Shown piece by piece: positions 51,889-63,138 of a DNA stretch of 64,000 bases (positions are counted from its first letter, which is position 1; every line of letters begins with the position of its first letter). The notes beneath the pieces are model-generated. The model saw only the letters and a program-made list of their open reading frames with translations, was not told where the DNA came from and searched no databases. The stretch is from CAWHMS01 sp963830495 (GTDB lineage Bacteria > Actinomycetota > Actinomycetes > Propionibacteriales > Nocardioidaceae), in the NCBI GenBank assembly GCA_963830495.1, contig CAWHMS010000002.1, positions 992,001 to 1,056,000 of the forward strand. Reading direction: 5' to 3'. The position numbers and the translations under genes are program-made.

Positions 51889-52611
51889 ATGATCCGCTCC
51901 GCATCGGACGTTGGCCGTCTCGGCACCATCGTCGGTATCTGGGCGCACCCCGACGACGAGGCCTACCTGTCGGCGGGGCTGATGGCGATCGCCCGAGACG
52001 CCGGCCAGCGCGTGGTCTGCGTTACCGCGACGCGAGGCGAGCGGGGTACGCCGGATCCGGTGGCCTGGCCGCCCGATCGCCTGGCGAAGGTGCGAACCGC
52101 CGAGATGGCTGCCTGCCTGGACGTTCTCGGTGTCGAGGAGCACCTGTGGCTCGACTACGTCGATGGGGGCTGCGCCGCACTCGACCACGGAGGCCCAGTC
52201 GACCGAGTGGCTGAGGTCATCGATGACGTCATGCCGGACACCGTGCTCACGTTCGGACCCGACGGCATCACTGGCCACGCCGATCACCGGGCCGTGGGCG
52301 CATGGGCAGCGGCTGCGGTCGACAGAGTGGCGCCCGGGACCCGAGTTCTTCATGCGACCGTGGGTGAGGAGTGGCTGCGGCGGTGGAGGCGCCTCAACGC
52401 CGAGCTCGGGATCTACGAGCCGGGCTATCCGGTGTCAACCCCCGACCAGGCGCTGGCCGTCAACCTCCATCTCGATGATCGGACGGCGAGCCGCAAGGCG
52501 CAGGCCCTGGCGACCCAAGAGAGCCAGACCGCGCCGCTCATCGAGCTGATGGGCATCGAGCGCTACACGGCCTGGATGGCCACCGAGGCCTACGTCGAGC
52601 GACCGGGCTGA
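51889..52611 (+). CDS. PIG-L family deacetylase
   Basis: A 240-residue zinc enzyme. The metal site AHPDDEAYLSAGLMAIAR (residues about 19-36) and GHADHRAV near 127 give the His/Asp ligands. In actinobacteria this family includes MshB and Mca of mycothiol metabolism as well as N-acetylglucosaminyl deacetylases; this protein lacks enough distinguishing sequence to choose. ATG 51889 follows GGAGATGCG. Confidence 0.9.
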   Translation: MIRSASDVGRLGTIVGIWAHPDDEAYLSAGLMAIARDAGQRVVCVTATRGERGTPDPVAWPPDRLAKVRTAEMAACLDVLGVEEHLWLDYVDGGCAALDHGGPVDRVAEVIDDVMPDTVLTFGPDGITGHADHRAVGAWAAAAVDRVAPGTRVLHATVGEEWLRRWRRLNAELGIYEPGYPVSTPDQALAVNLHLDDRTASRKAQALATQESQTAPLIELMGIERYTAWMATEAYVERPG

Positions 52612-52944
52612 GTGCCAGCCGACGCGGCGCCGATAGTCGGCGAACCTCTTGCCAACGAGTAAGCCCGCGGGATACCAGTTGGCCGACATCGTGCAGTACC
52701 TTGCGCGGTCGGACAAGGGCGACGAGCACCCTGGCGACGCAGCCGCCGCGGCTGTTGACTGACCGCGGGTGCCGAGCTCCGGCGCAGGCAGGGTGCCGCG
52801 GGCCACGACGCCCGGAGGCGCCACGGTGGGGTGCGGTTGCGGATCCGATCGACTGAGGTTGCTGCCGCCCCGTGGCTGTTCTAGGTTGGGACAGGTTTGT
52901 GACCTGCACCACCCCAGCAGGTCCGGAAAGGACGGGGGACACCC
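52612..52944. other. 333-bp region without a recognised gene
   Basis: Frames are open, but none resembles a known family. The last 20 bases contain the ribosome-binding site (GGAAAGGACGGGGG) of the carboxypeptidase gene. Confidence 0.4.
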
Positions 52945-55086
52945 GTGCACCCACAGTTCACCAGGCGTACCAGGAACCGGGCGGTCGTCGCGCTGGCAGC
53001 GTTCGCAGTCGGCGCAGCCTCACTCGGCGTGTCCGCTGCCTCCGCTGGCAACGACGGCAGCCGGGACGAGAACATCCAGCGCGCGGAGCGCGACGGGAAG
53101 GTCCAGCTCGTCAAGGTGCTTGCGCCCACTGCTGCCAAGCGCAGCGAGGTGGCCTCGCTCGGCCTCGACGTCACCGAGTCGGCCGACGCGCGAGGCATCG
53201 ACGTCGTGCTGTACGGCGAGAAGGACGCCCAGGTCCTGCGGCAGGCGGGCTTCAGCTGGCGGGTCAAGGTCGACGACATGGTCGCCCTGAGGCGTGCCAA
53301 CGCCGCCAAGGACCGCGCATATGCCGCGGAGGTGGCGGCATCGCCACTGCCCAGCGGCCAGGACCACTACCGGACGCTCGCCGACTACAACAGCGAGATG
53401 CAGGCGCTGGCGGCGGCGCACCCGCGCATGGTGAAGCTGATCACGCTCAAGAACACGTCGGTCGAGGGACGCGACGTCTATGGCATCGAGCTCACCCGCA
53501 ACGTCGCCAACATCGACGACGGCAAGCCGGTCTTCCTCATGATGGGCGCCCACCACGCGCGCGAGTGGCCGAGCAGCGAGCACACCATCGAGTTCGCCTA
53601 CGACCTGCTGAACAACTACGGCAGCGACGGGCGTGCGACCAAGATCGTCGACAAGGGCCGCACCATCTTCGTGCCCGTCGTCAACCCGGACGGCTTCGAG
53701 ATCTCCCGGTCGGCGCCGCCGCTCGGTGACTTCTCGCTCTTCGACTACGAGATGAAGCGCAAGAACTGCGACATCTCCGTCAACACACCAGCGATCTACA
53801 CGACCGGCACCTGCGCCGACAACCCGGCGGGGCGGCTGCGCGGCACCGACCCCAACCGCAACTACCCGGGCTTCTGGGGCGGGCCTGGCGCGAGCGCTAG
53901 CTGGTCCTCCGACACCTATCGCGGTGACGGGCCCGGCAGCGAGCCGGAGGTGGACAACATCAGGTCGCTGATCTCCGAGCGCCAGGTGACGGGTCTGATC
54001 ACCAACCACACGTTCAGCAACCTGGTGCTGCGGCCGCCTGCGATCTACGACACCGGACTCTCGCCGGACGAGGCACAGTACAAGGCGCTCGGCGCGATGA
54101 TGACCGACGCCAACAACTATGCCAACTGGGCGTCGTACCAGCTCTACGACACCTCGGGCTCGACCGAGGACTGGTCGTACTGGAACACCGGCGGCTACGG
54201 CTTCACCTTCGAGATCGGTGACGAGGGCTTCCACCCCACCTACGAGAATGCAGTGGTGGCCGAGTACCTGGGGCTCGACCCGGCCGCGGGTGCCGGACAA
54301 GGAGGCAACCGGGAGGCGTACTACCGCTTCGCGACCGCCAACCTCGACGCGGCGTACCACTCCACCATCACTGGCAAGGCGCCGGCTGGTCGCGAGCTGA
54401 CCGTCTACAAGCAGTTCACCTCGGAGACCTCGCCGGTCATCGTGAGCGACGCCGACCCGAGTGTCACCACCGACCCGATCGAGTACACCGACGTGCTCAC
54501 GTCGTCGCTCGACACGACCGGGGGACGCTTCTCCTGGGCGGTCAACCCGTCGACCCGGCCGATCGTGGCGGGTCGCAGCGGGCGGGACGCCCTTGCCCCG
54601 GCCCAGCCTGGGGTTCCGCTGGTCAACCCGGCAGGAGTTCCCGCCGAGGGTGCCAGCGAGTACGCCACCTTCGAGATCACCGGGCTGCCGCAGTACGACA
54701 ACGGCAAGGCGGAGGTCATCGTCTCCTGGCCGGGAGCATCCGGTGACGCCGCACTCGACTGGGACGTGTACGTCTACAACGCCGACGGCGACCTGGTCGC
54801 CCAGGCCGCCTCACTGGCCAATCCCGAGGTGGCCGCGCTGATCGACCCGGTGCCGGGCGAGTACACGGTCGAGGTCAACAACTACGCGGGAGGCACCGCG
54901 GCCACCGACTGGTCTGGCGAGGTCCGCTTCGAGCAGCCGCTGCCCGAGATCGTCACCGGCATCAAGGAGGCCTGGATGCTGAGTTGCACCAAGGCAAACG
55001 GTGACGTGGTCGCGACTCGCGAGGTCATCGTCGACCGCGGCGAGACGGCGTACGTCGGCAACGCCTGCAGGCCGCCGAAGGGCTGA
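52945..55086 (+). CDS. Secreted M14-family zinc carboxypeptidase
   Basis: A 713-residue secreted enzyme from GTG 52945, with a signal peptide ending near residue 34 (SAASAG). A propeptide-like region runs to about 140. The catalytic domain has GAHHAREWPS (zinc ligands His204 and Glu207), the substrate-binding GTDPNRNYP near 310, the third zinc His in ITNHTFSN, and the catalytic Glu in FTFEIGDEGFHP near 430. After about 500 come beta-sandwich modules (SWPGASGDAALDWDVYVYNA), a PPC-like or jelly-roll tail. It should release C-terminal residues from peptides outside the cell. Confidence 0.93.
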   Translation: MHPQFTRRTRNRAVVALAAFAVGAASLGVSAASAGNDGSRDENIQRAERDGKVQLVKVLAPTAAKRSEVASLGLDVTESADARGIDVVLYGEKDAQVLRQAGFSWRVKVDDMVALRRANAAKDRAYAAEVAASPLPSGQDHYRTLADYNSEMQALAAAHPRMVKLITLKNTSVEGRDVYGIELTRNVANIDDGKPVFLMMGAHHAREWPSSEHTIEFAYDLLNNYGSDGRATKIVDKGRTIFVPVVNPDGFEISRSAPPLGDFSLFDYEMKRKNCDISVNTPAIYTTGTCADNPAGRLRGTDPNRNYPGFWGGPGASASWSSDTYRGDGPGSEPEVDNIRSLISERQVTGLITNHTFSNLVLRPPAIYDTGLSPDEAQYKALGAMMTDANNYANWASYQLYDTSGSTEDWSYWNTGGYGFTFEIGDEGFHPTYENAVVAEYLGLDPAAGAGQGGNREAYYRFATANLDAAYHSTITGKAPAGRELTVYKQFTSETSPVIVSDADPSVTTDPIEYTDVLTSSLDTTGGRFSWAVNPSTRPIVAGRSGRDALAPAQPGVPLVNPAGVPAEGASEYATFEITGLPQYDNGKAEVIVSWPGASGDAALDWDVYVYNADGDLVAQAASLANPEVAALIDPVPGEYTVEVNNYAGGTAATDWSGEVRFEQPLPEIVTGIKEAWMLSCTKANGDVVATREVIVDRGETAYVGNACRPPKG

Positions 55087-55106
55087 CCGGCAGAGCAAGC
55101 GCACAC

Positions 55107-55142
55107 GACAAGGCCCGGCGGGACTACCCGCCGGGCCTTGTC
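55107..55142. terminator. Bidirectional hairpin terminator
   Basis: A perfect 16-bp inverted repeat, GACAAGGCCCGGCGGG with its complement around ACTA, lies between two genes that end towards each other (52945-55086 and 55178-57169). It serves both, although neither side has a long T-run. Confidence 0.8.
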
Positions 55143-55177
55143 ATGCCGGTGGCGGCACCGCAGGCACTCGGACGTCG

Positions 55178-57169
55178 CTACGGCGTGTTCGTGAGCACCA
55201 GCCCTCGCGACCGGTAGTCGGTGCCGTCGATGCTCGGCCCCAGCAAGGCTCGCGAGGTGCCGACGGGCCGCGCGGACGAGGCGCTCCAGCCGATCGTGCG
55301 GAGAGTCCCGGTGATCTGGTTGACGAAGTACAGCTGCGCGCCCACGACGAACATGCCGCCGATGCGCTCCCAGTTCATGTTCGTGGTCAGGGGCGCCACA
55401 TATCGCCATGTGCCGACGAGCTGGCTCTGCGGCTCGAAGTACCGATAGAAGAGGCGGGAAGAATCGTCCACCGTGTAGTAGATGCGGTGGGTGACCCGGT
55501 CGTAGAACATCGCTCGAACGAGCTCGAGGTCTGGGAAGGCGCCTTGCAGAGACACGTTGGTCACCGGCCCGAAGGCTCCGCCAGCGTAGTCCCGCGCGGT
55601 CAGCCTGCCGTCGGCCCAGCCGGCGTACACGACGCCGTCGACCACGAAGGTCCCCCGAGCCTGCTGCCAGGACTCTCCCGACGGGATGCCCGACGCGGGT
55701 CCGCTCTGCTCGCCGGAGAACCATCGCGTCGTGACGGCGTTGCCAGTGCCTTCGCCCAGGAAGGTCAGCTGCCCGGGGAGTCGTGCGGTCACGTGCGCCG
55801 GCAGGGTGGCAGCGGGGTCGACCGGCAGAAAGGCGATGCGTTCGCGCGGCTCACCGCCGAGCCGCGCCGTGTCGTGGCCGACCCAGAGCCCCGCTTCGGT
55901 CAAGGCGAAGCCGAAGACGCCGATCCCACGGCGACGACCCGGATTCCAGGCGAAGGGGAGGCCGTTGGCCGGATCGAGGGCAGCGATCCCCTGCCGCTCC
56001 ACCGCGCCGGGTCCGGCGTCGTTGCTGCCGAAGCTGTTGTTGAGCCAGCGCTGGTGCCCCCCGACGTAGACGACGCGCCGGTCGACGATCACCGCTGTCA
56101 AGGTGTCGCCGCCCGTGTAGTCGACCCACGCGGGTCGTTGACCTCCTCGGCGGACGACGTTCCAGCGCGAGACGGTGTCACACAGCACGCCGGCTTCCTG
56201 ACCGCCGAGCGCCCCGCCCGTGGTGGCGACGACGAAGTAGTCGCTCGCCGGTGAGAACGCGACGTCGCGGAGGTACGCGCTGAAGTTGGGTCCGCACCGA
56301 GGGCCGAAGCGGTCGGTGGCCCACCGGCTGAGCGTCACCTTCTGATCGGAGATGCGGAGCAGCGCGATCTGTGCCCGTCGCTCACCGTTGACGGTGGTGA
56401 AGTTTCCCGCCAGCGCCATCAGCCCTCCGTCAGGCGAGATGTCCATCGACCGCACCTGGGTCTGGCCGCCGTGATGGGTGCCGCTGATGCGCACGATGGC
56501 GCGACGCGTGTCGTGTCCCTGGGCGTCGAGCGCGACGACGAACTGTCGGCGCCTGCCACCGACGTGCGTGAAGGCGCCGGCGAGGTAGTAGACGCCACGG
56601 GCTCGGACGATGTCGCGCACGGCGCCGTCGAGACCCGGTGACCGGAAGGACCCGTCGACCGAGCCGTCCGAGACGCGCAGCTTTGCGATGCGCTCCGTGC
56701 CGCGTCTTCCGCGCACGGACAGGAAGTCACCGACGGCGTAGACGGCGCCGGCGCGGGGAGCGGCCGCGAGATCGAACACCTCGCCACGCGGGTTCGGATG
56801 GAAGGTCTCGCTGAGCCGGCCGGTCCGGATGTTGAAAGCGAAGAGGTTCCGACGTGGGTAGACCACCCCGTCGAACGCGACCTGACTGAATGCGCCGCCC
56901 ACGACCATCGTGCCGCCGATCTGGGCGAAGGCGTTGACGTGCCCGTCGAGCACATCCGGGGTGTGATCAGTCGGATCGGCCGAGACGATGCCGGGATGGG
57001 TCGGGTGCTTCTCGGCCGACACCGGAGCGGCCGGCAGCACGCCCGCGGACAGACACATCGCAAGCAGCAGCCCACCGAGGTGCCACCCGAGCCGCCGCCG
57101 TGCGGTACGGCGTCGTCGGGGGCAGGGGGCGGCTGTCCGAGCCGGTTCTGCGTCCATCAACTCCCTCAT
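55178..57169 (-). CDS. Secreted beta-propeller protein
   Basis: A 663-residue protein with an Arg-rich N-terminus and a signal peptide (hydrophobic core near residues 30-48). The rest is repeats of the kind MVVGGAFSQV, YYLAGAFTHVGG and VVYVGGHQRWL, typical of actinobacterial delta-60-like secreted propellers. GLRTIGW-type strands near the end form a second module. It is a close relative of the first half of the next, broken gene. The role is unknown; a cell-surface or carbohydrate-binding function is possible. Confidence 0.82.
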   Translation of the reverse strand: MRELMDAEPARTAAPCPRRRRTARRRLGWHLGGLLLAMCLSAGVLPAAPVSAEKHPTHPGIVSADPTDHTPDVLDGHVNAFAQIGGTMVVGGAFSQVAFDGVVYPRRNLFAFNIRTGRLSETFHPNPRGEVFDLAAAPRAGAVYAVGDFLSVRGRRGTERIAKLRVSDGSVDGSFRSPGLDGAVRDIVRARGVYYLAGAFTHVGGRRRQFVVALDAQGHDTRRAIVRISGTHHGGQTQVRSMDISPDGGLMALAGNFTTVNGERRAQIALLRISDQKVTLSRWATDRFGPRCGPNFSAYLRDVAFSPASDYFVVATTGGALGGQEAGVLCDTVSRWNVVRRGGQRPAWVDYTGGDTLTAVIVDRRVVYVGGHQRWLNNSFGSNDAGPGAVERQGIAALDPANGLPFAWNPGRRRGIGVFGFALTEAGLWVGHDTARLGGEPRERIAFLPVDPAATLPAHVTARLPGQLTFLGEGTGNAVTTRWFSGEQSGPASGIPSGESWQQARGTFVVDGVVYAGWADGRLTARDYAGGAFGPVTNVSLQGAFPDLELVRAMFYDRVTHRIYYTVDDSSRLFYRYFEPQSQLVGTWRYVAPLTTNMNWERIGGMFVVGAQLYFVNQITGTLRTIGWSASSARPVGTSRALLGPSIDGTDYRSRGLVLTNTP

Positions 57170-57222
57170 GTCCTCGTACCCCCAAACAATTACGGCTGCC
57201 TGCCGCGGATGGCGCCAGACAG

Positions 57223-60200
57223 CTAGGACGCCGAGATCACCCGGATCCGGCGGTTGTTGCGGTCGGCGATCCAGAGGTTGCCCTCGGAGTCGAACGCGGT
57301 CGCCGACGGCCGCTGCCAGGTGGAGAAGATCGGGAAGCTGCCGTCACCGACGTAGCCGAACTGCCCGCTCCCGGCGAGCGTGTCGATGATGCCGTCGTGC
57401 ACGATGCGGACCCGGTTGTTGTTGGACTCGCTGATGTAGACGTCGCCGGACGGCGTCACCTGCACGTACTGGGGCTTGTGCAGCCCGCGCCTCGTTGGCC
57501 GGACCGCCGTCACCGTCGATCGTCGGCACGCCCGTGCCGGCGAAGGTCGAGATCGTCGCCGTTGGTGTCGACCATCCGAACCCGCTCGTTGTCGTAGTCG
57601 GCGATGTAGACGTTGCCGTCGTTGTCGACGTCGACGCTGTACGGGTTGTTGAAGCGTGCGACTCGTCGCAGGGATGTCGTCGCCGTTGTAGCCGGCGGTG
57701 CCGGTGCCGGCGAAGGTGGTGATGATCCCGGCGGGCGGACACCTTGCGGATCTTGTGGTTCCCGCGGTCCGCGATGTACATCGAGCCGTCCGGCCCGAAC
57801 GCGACGTCGTACGGCGTCCGCAGTCGCGCACTCGTGGCCAGCCCGCCGTCTCCCAGGTTCCCCTGCTGCCCGTTGCCGGCAACCGTCGAGATGATGCCCG
57901 CCGGCGTCACCTTGCGGATCCGGTGGTTGCCCGAGTCTGCGATGTAGAGGTTGCCTGCGGCGTCGAAGGCCAGCCGGACCGGCGAGCTGAGCCGCGCTGC
58001 GGTCGCCGCGCCGCCGTCGCCGGTGTAGCCGGCCGAACCCGTGCCGGCGATCGTCGTGACCGTGCCGTCGGTGTTGATGCGACGCACGGCGTGGTTGCTG
58101 GCGTCGGCGACGTACACCCGGTCCTGGCTGTCGATGGCCAGCCCCCATGGCTGGTTGAGTCCCACCGTGACCGACTGGCGGCCGTCCCCGCCGCCGTAGG
58201 AGGTCTGGCCGTTGCCGGCGGCGGTCCACAGCATGTTCTTGCCGCAGTCCGTGAGCGGTGTACGCGGCCGCCCGGTTGAACAGCCGCCAGCTGGGCGCGT
58301 TGGCCTTGCGTCGTGTTGTTGCGCGCTGAAGAACAACCGGCACGCCGGCGCCGTGCCGGTGGCCATCGCGTCGCCCTCGTCGTACGCGAACTCGGTCGGC
58401 TTGCCGGCGCCGATCTGGCTGATGATCTCTGCTGCGCCGGTCGGTACGCCGTAGCCGATCGGCACGGCCGCCGAGTTCACGGGCGACGTGCCCGACAGAG
58501 CCGTGGACAGCGGGTGCATCGGCCGGACGATCGTGGTCTGCGTGCCGGTCGACGCTGGAGTCCGGCCCGCTGCCGCCATGCCCATCTCGTCGAGCATCCG
58601 GCTGTGGAGCACCATGACCGGGCGGTCGAGGGCGCGCAGCCGGGTGCCGAGGCTTGGCCTCCACCACGCTCGGGTACAGGATCACGAACGAGTGTTCGTC
58701 GAGGACGCTCGGCGACCTGCACCGTGTCGTCGTCGGCGTACGTGATCGAGTAGATTGTCCTCGACGAGGTCCGTGCACCTTCTTGTCCGACGCCGACAGC
58801 GTCGCCGGGTTGGCCACGACGGCGAGCACCTTGGTCCCGCCGACGGGCGGGTTGATGGTGACGGTCTGCGACGACGTCGAGGTCAGCGTGCCGGTGTTGT
58901 AGATCGCCGAGGCCGTGAAGGAGTACGACGGTCGCGCACCGACCGACCCTCGACACGAACCGGTCGACGTGGCAGGTGACGAGGCTGTTGGGCCCGACGG
59001 GAGCGCGGCAGGCCGCACTCGGCTGGTCAGGTCGCCGAAGGTGGGGCTGGTCAGGTTGGTGACCGTTGCCGACCGTTCGATGTCGAGGTTCATCATGGTG
59101 ACGCCGAAGCGAACGGTCTCGCCGGGGAACGTCGACCTGGCCGGCCCCACGACGGCGCGCAGGCGGAAGACCGGGCGCCGTGGCGATCACCTGCACCGTC
59201 GACCGGTCGGTGTCGGTGACCGTCGTCCCGGCCGCTCCGCCGTGGCAGTGACCGTCGAGGACACCGTCGCTGGGAGCGCTGCCGCTGATCGTCTCCGCGG
59301 CAGTCGTGCACGTTGTACAGCTCGCCGGGGGCGATCGTCTGCGGGAGCGCAGCAGGAGCCCGATCCGTTCAGGTTGCCGAGTCGCTCGTCGGTCAGCCCG
59401 GTGACGGTCACGGACCGGTCGAGGAAGGTGTTGTGCACCCGGACCTTGTTGGTCGACCGAGCCGGAGGGTGCCAGCACCCAGGGTCGGCTGGGCTCCTTG
59501 CGCACCTCGATGCCCGGCGCCGGGTTGGGCCAGAACGCGTTGCGGCCGTGGTTGACGTTGTCGAAGGCATCCCCGTCGCTGCCGGCGAAGAGCCCGGCCG
59601 GCTCGAGCTCGAGCGCCCGCACCCCGAGCAGCCCACCCGCGTTGGGCACCCAGTTGAGACCCTCGCCGGTCGCCGGGTCGAGCGCCGCCACCTGGAACCT
59701 CGGCTGCGTGTGCGTCTCGGTCTCGAGGTAGCGGAAGTGCCCGCCGATGTAGATCGTGTCGCGGTCGGCCGCGACCGACTCCAGCGTGTCGCCGATCTTC
59801 TTGCTCCAGATCGGCTGCTGGTTCGTGCCGGCCGGGGTCGTCGCGAACGCGTTCACGGTGTCGCAGGCGGGGTAGTAGAAGTGACCCGACGTGACGACGT
59901 ACGCCGTGGAGCTGTCAGGTGAGATGTCGATGTCGCGCATCCAGCCGACCTTGCCGGCTCGTGCGCACGGCTGGTCGTAGAGGTCGGTGCGCCAACCGGT
60001 GACGGTGGCCGTGGGGCCCGAGACGTCGATCTGGGCCATCAGCGGACGGTCGAGCCCGTCGATCTGGCGGAAGTTGCCGATGACCATCAGGCGGGTCTCG
60101 TCCGCCGACAGCGCCATCGCGCGGAGCCCGCCCTCGCTGTTGTCGTTGGTCGGCTGCGTCAGGGGCATCGAGAAGCCGGTCTGGCTGGCACCGTTCTGGG

Positions 60201-61843
60201 CGTTGATAGCGACCAGTCGGCTGGTGTTCACGCCGTTGAAGACGTCGAAGTTTCCTCCGACATACACGGTGCTGCCGTCCGTGCGGACCGCCATGTCCTT
60301 GACATAGGAGTTGGCCGAGGCGGTGAATCCCGCGACGTTCTGGCCGGTCTGGATGTCGAGCTTCGCAATGTGGTTGCGGGTCTGGCCGGCGATCGCGTTG
60401 AACTCGCCACCGACGAAGACGGCCTCGCCGTTGGCCGCCGACTTGACGGTCAGCACCTGCGCGTCCGGGCTGGGGTCGAAGTCGGGCCGGAGCGCTCCGG
60501 TCGCGAGGTCGTATGCCGCCAGGCCGTTGCGGACGGTGACGCCGTAGTCGGAGAAGTCGCCGGCGACTAGGAGCGTGCCACCCTGGTGCACGAGCTCCAG
60601 CGCGCCACTGGTGCCGCTGATCGGCGGGCGTGCCAGCGAGCGGGGTGTTTCGTAGTAGGGCACGACCGAGGTCACTGCGCTGGTGCCGAGGGCGACCCGC
60701 GCCAGCACGGCCGGGTTGTCGCGCTCGGGAGTGATCTGGAACGACCCGCCGAGGACGAGCCCGCCACTGCCGTCGAGGCTGAGCGCAGCGACTGCACCGG
60801 AGATGTTGGTGACGTTGAGCGCCGTCGTGGCTCCGGCGCCCGCCAGGGAGACTCCGGCCACGCGGCGCACGTGCAACGCCGCCGACCTGGCTGAAGGCGC
60901 CGCCCAGGTAGACGGTGCCGGTGGCGGAGTCGAGCTCGAGGTCGTTGATCGTGTTGTTGACGCTGACGTTGAGGGCGCCGAGCGCCCCGCTCGTGCCGTC
61001 CAGCGAGGCGAGCCGGATGCGGGTGATGCCGCCGATGGCGGTGAACTCTCCGCCGAGAAGCACCTCGCCGCTGGGGCGGACGACGATGTCGTTGACCGGC
61101 TGGTTGGCGACCCCCGGTAGCCACGTGGTGCTCAGTGCGCCCGTGCCGGCGTCGACGGCTGCGAGGCGCCGGGTCAGCACCGCTCCGACGCGGGCGAAGT
61201 CGCCACCGAGATAGATCACGGTTCCGTCGCCCGAGAACGCCAGGCTGCGCACCGACCCTCCGGTGACGTCTCCAGCCAGCTGGAGTGACCCGCCGGAGTC
61301 GAAGATGGCCAGGCCGTTGGCGGTCTGGCCGGCGATGCCGGTGAAGCCGCCGCCGACGGCGAGGCCGCCCCCCGGCCTGCTGGCGATGTCCAGCACTGGG
61401 CCGTTGGGAGCCGGGTCGAACGCCGTGACAGAACCGGCGGCGTCGACCTGGGCCAGGTTGCTGCGGGACACACCGCCCACGGTGGTGAAGTTGCCGCCGA
61501 CGTACCATCCGCCGGATCCGTCAGGAACGGCGACGCTCACCGACCCGACCACGTCCGGGAAGCCGGCCTGGAAGGACTTGGCGCCGATGTCGACGACGCC
61601 GACGGCACCACGGGTGACGGGGCCGACCTCGGTGAAGTTTCCGCCGACGACGACCGAAGTGCCCACCTGGGCGACGCTCTTGATCTCGCCGTCGGCTGCG
61701 TGGATGGCCGCATCGCGAGGTCGCTCGGCGACGATCCCGCGACGGGAGTCCGGGTCGGCCGCCGCGTGCGGTGTGCTGACGGCAACGAGCAAGCCGCTCG
61801 CGAGCGCCAGGACGACGACGGCCGAGCGGGGCACGAGACTCAC
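57223..61843 (-). pseudogene. Very long secreted propeller/NHL-repeat gene with many frameshifts
   Basis: One gene of about 1540 codons, starting at ATG 61843 with a signal peptide (VLALASGLLVAVSTPHAAAD). The first half (61843-59470) has repeats of the type VVVGGNFTEVG and VYVGGNFDVF; the middle has Ig-like modules (SVTVTGLTDERLGN, SATVTNLTSPTFGD); the last 1 kb has NHL repeats (GLAIDSQDRVYVADASNHAV, GNLYIADSGNHRIRKV, GNLWIADRNNRRIRVI). The frame changes near 60880, 59460, 59350, 59270, 59180, 58970, 58760, 58650, 58340, 57740, 57670, 57550 and 57490. Each piece is otherwise intact. Confidence 0.75.
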
Positions 61844-62055
61844 GAGTGTTTGACCTCCGGTGGGGGGCGATCGCAGGCGGGATCCAGCGGGCGATTCCGC
61901 GCCAGCCCTGGCGCGGCCACCAGGCTAGGAGGCCCCAGGCCATGGCGTGATCGACGTTCGGGAAATCGCGGGGCACGACTACGCAGAGCGACGAAAGTCC
62001 GGGATCTGTGGCCGAGAGCGTGCCGGACCGCGGTCGCGTGGTGACTGTGCGTGGC

Positions 62056-63138
62056 TCAGGTGCCCTGGGCCGGCCGGGACTCGAGACGCGGTGGCGCGGT
62101 CGACGGCGGCCAGCTCGGATAGATCATCATCCGACCCAACAGCACCGCGAGATAGGCGATGAGGACTCCCGCAGGGATGTCCACGACGAAGTGCCAGCCG
62201 AAGTACACGGTCGCGAGCATCGTGCCCGCCAGGTAGACCCCGAGGACCAGCGACAGCGCACGCAGTCCGTAGTAGCGCAGCATGAAGAAGATCAGGCAGG
62301 TGAAGGCGACGTGCAGGCTGGCGAAGGCGGAGATGCTGGCGAACGCATCCGGCGCCCCCGGGTTCTCCAGCAGGTGCGCCCGCTCGGACAGGTACTTGAC
62401 CTGCGTGCTGGTGATCGCGGTGTTCGGCAGGCCGGTGAAGTCGGCCGGAGCGGAGGCGAAGGGACCCAGGCTGGGAATGAGGTAGTACGAGCCCACGCCC
62501 AGGATCCACACCCACATCGCGGCTACCAGGAAGACGTAGCCGTCCCGGATCTTCTTGTTGAAGACCAGAGCGGAGACCACCGACAGTGGCACCAGATACG
62601 TGAAGGACTTGTAGACCACCATCAGCACGTACGCCGCGGAGTCCTGCCCCAACACGTCGTGCAGCAGGGATGCCGGGGTGTTGCCGAAGAAGAGCCAACG
62701 CTCGAAGTCGTTGAGAGCATCGTCTCGCACGGTGTTGAAGGCGTCCCAGCTCTTCAGGTTGCGGTAGCAGACGTAGACGATGTGATACGCCAGCAGCCCG
62801 GTGAGCACCAGCGCGACCCGCTCCAGCGTCCATCGCTCGCTGAAGGTCGCAATCGCCCCCCGCCAGGACCGGTTCGAACGAATCGTCCGAACGCAGACCT
62901 CCACGAGCGCAAGGATCGCCAGCAGGACCAGCGCACTGGTCAGCCGACCGCTGAACATCTTGCCGCCGGGATCGCGGAGCGGGACGCCCACGTGGTGCGA
63001 CCAGTACGCGGTGACCGCGGCGAACACCGCGACGAGCACCCAGACACGGAGCACCCAGCCACGATCGCGGGCGGTCTCCGGCTGCTGCGGGCCCGCCGAC
63101 GACTGGGGTGTCTGGGACAGCGATGAGGACGACGTCAT
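62056..63138 (-). CDS. PAP2/inositolphosphotransferase (Aur1/Ipt1-like) membrane enzyme
   Basis: The protein has 360 residues from ATG 63138 (63180 would add 14). About seven membrane segments. The phosphatase-type motifs are SISAFASLHVAFTC near residue 277 and GWHFVVDIPAGVL near 325, giving His and Asp of the lipid phosphatase/phosphotransferase active site. PSLGPFASAP before the second-last loop is typical of the Aur1/Ipt1 type. It may move phosphoinositol or phosphate head groups between lipids in the membrane. Confidence 0.88.
   Translation of the reverse strand: MTSSSSLSQTPQSSAGPQQPETARDRGWVLRVWVLVAVFAAVTAYWSHHVGVPLRDPGGKMFSGRLTSALVLLAILALVEVCVRTIRSNRSWRGAIATFSERWTLERVALVLTGLLAYHIVYVCYRNLKSWDAFNTVRDDALNDFERWLFFGNTPASLLHDVLGQDSAAYVLMVVYKSFTYLVPLSVVSALVFNKKIRDGYVFLVAAMWVWILGVGSYYLIPSLGPFASAPADFTGLPNTAITSTQVKYLSERAHLLENPGAPDAFASISAFASLHVAFTCLIFFMLRYYGLRALSLVLGVYLAGTMLATVYFGWHFVVDIPAGVLIAYLAVLLGRMMIYPSWPPSTAPPRLESRPAQGT

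Noticed and set aside
53020..54360. 446-codon minus-strand frame
   Set aside because: It is opposite the carboxypeptidase catalytic domain; Val/Arg-rich shadow composition.
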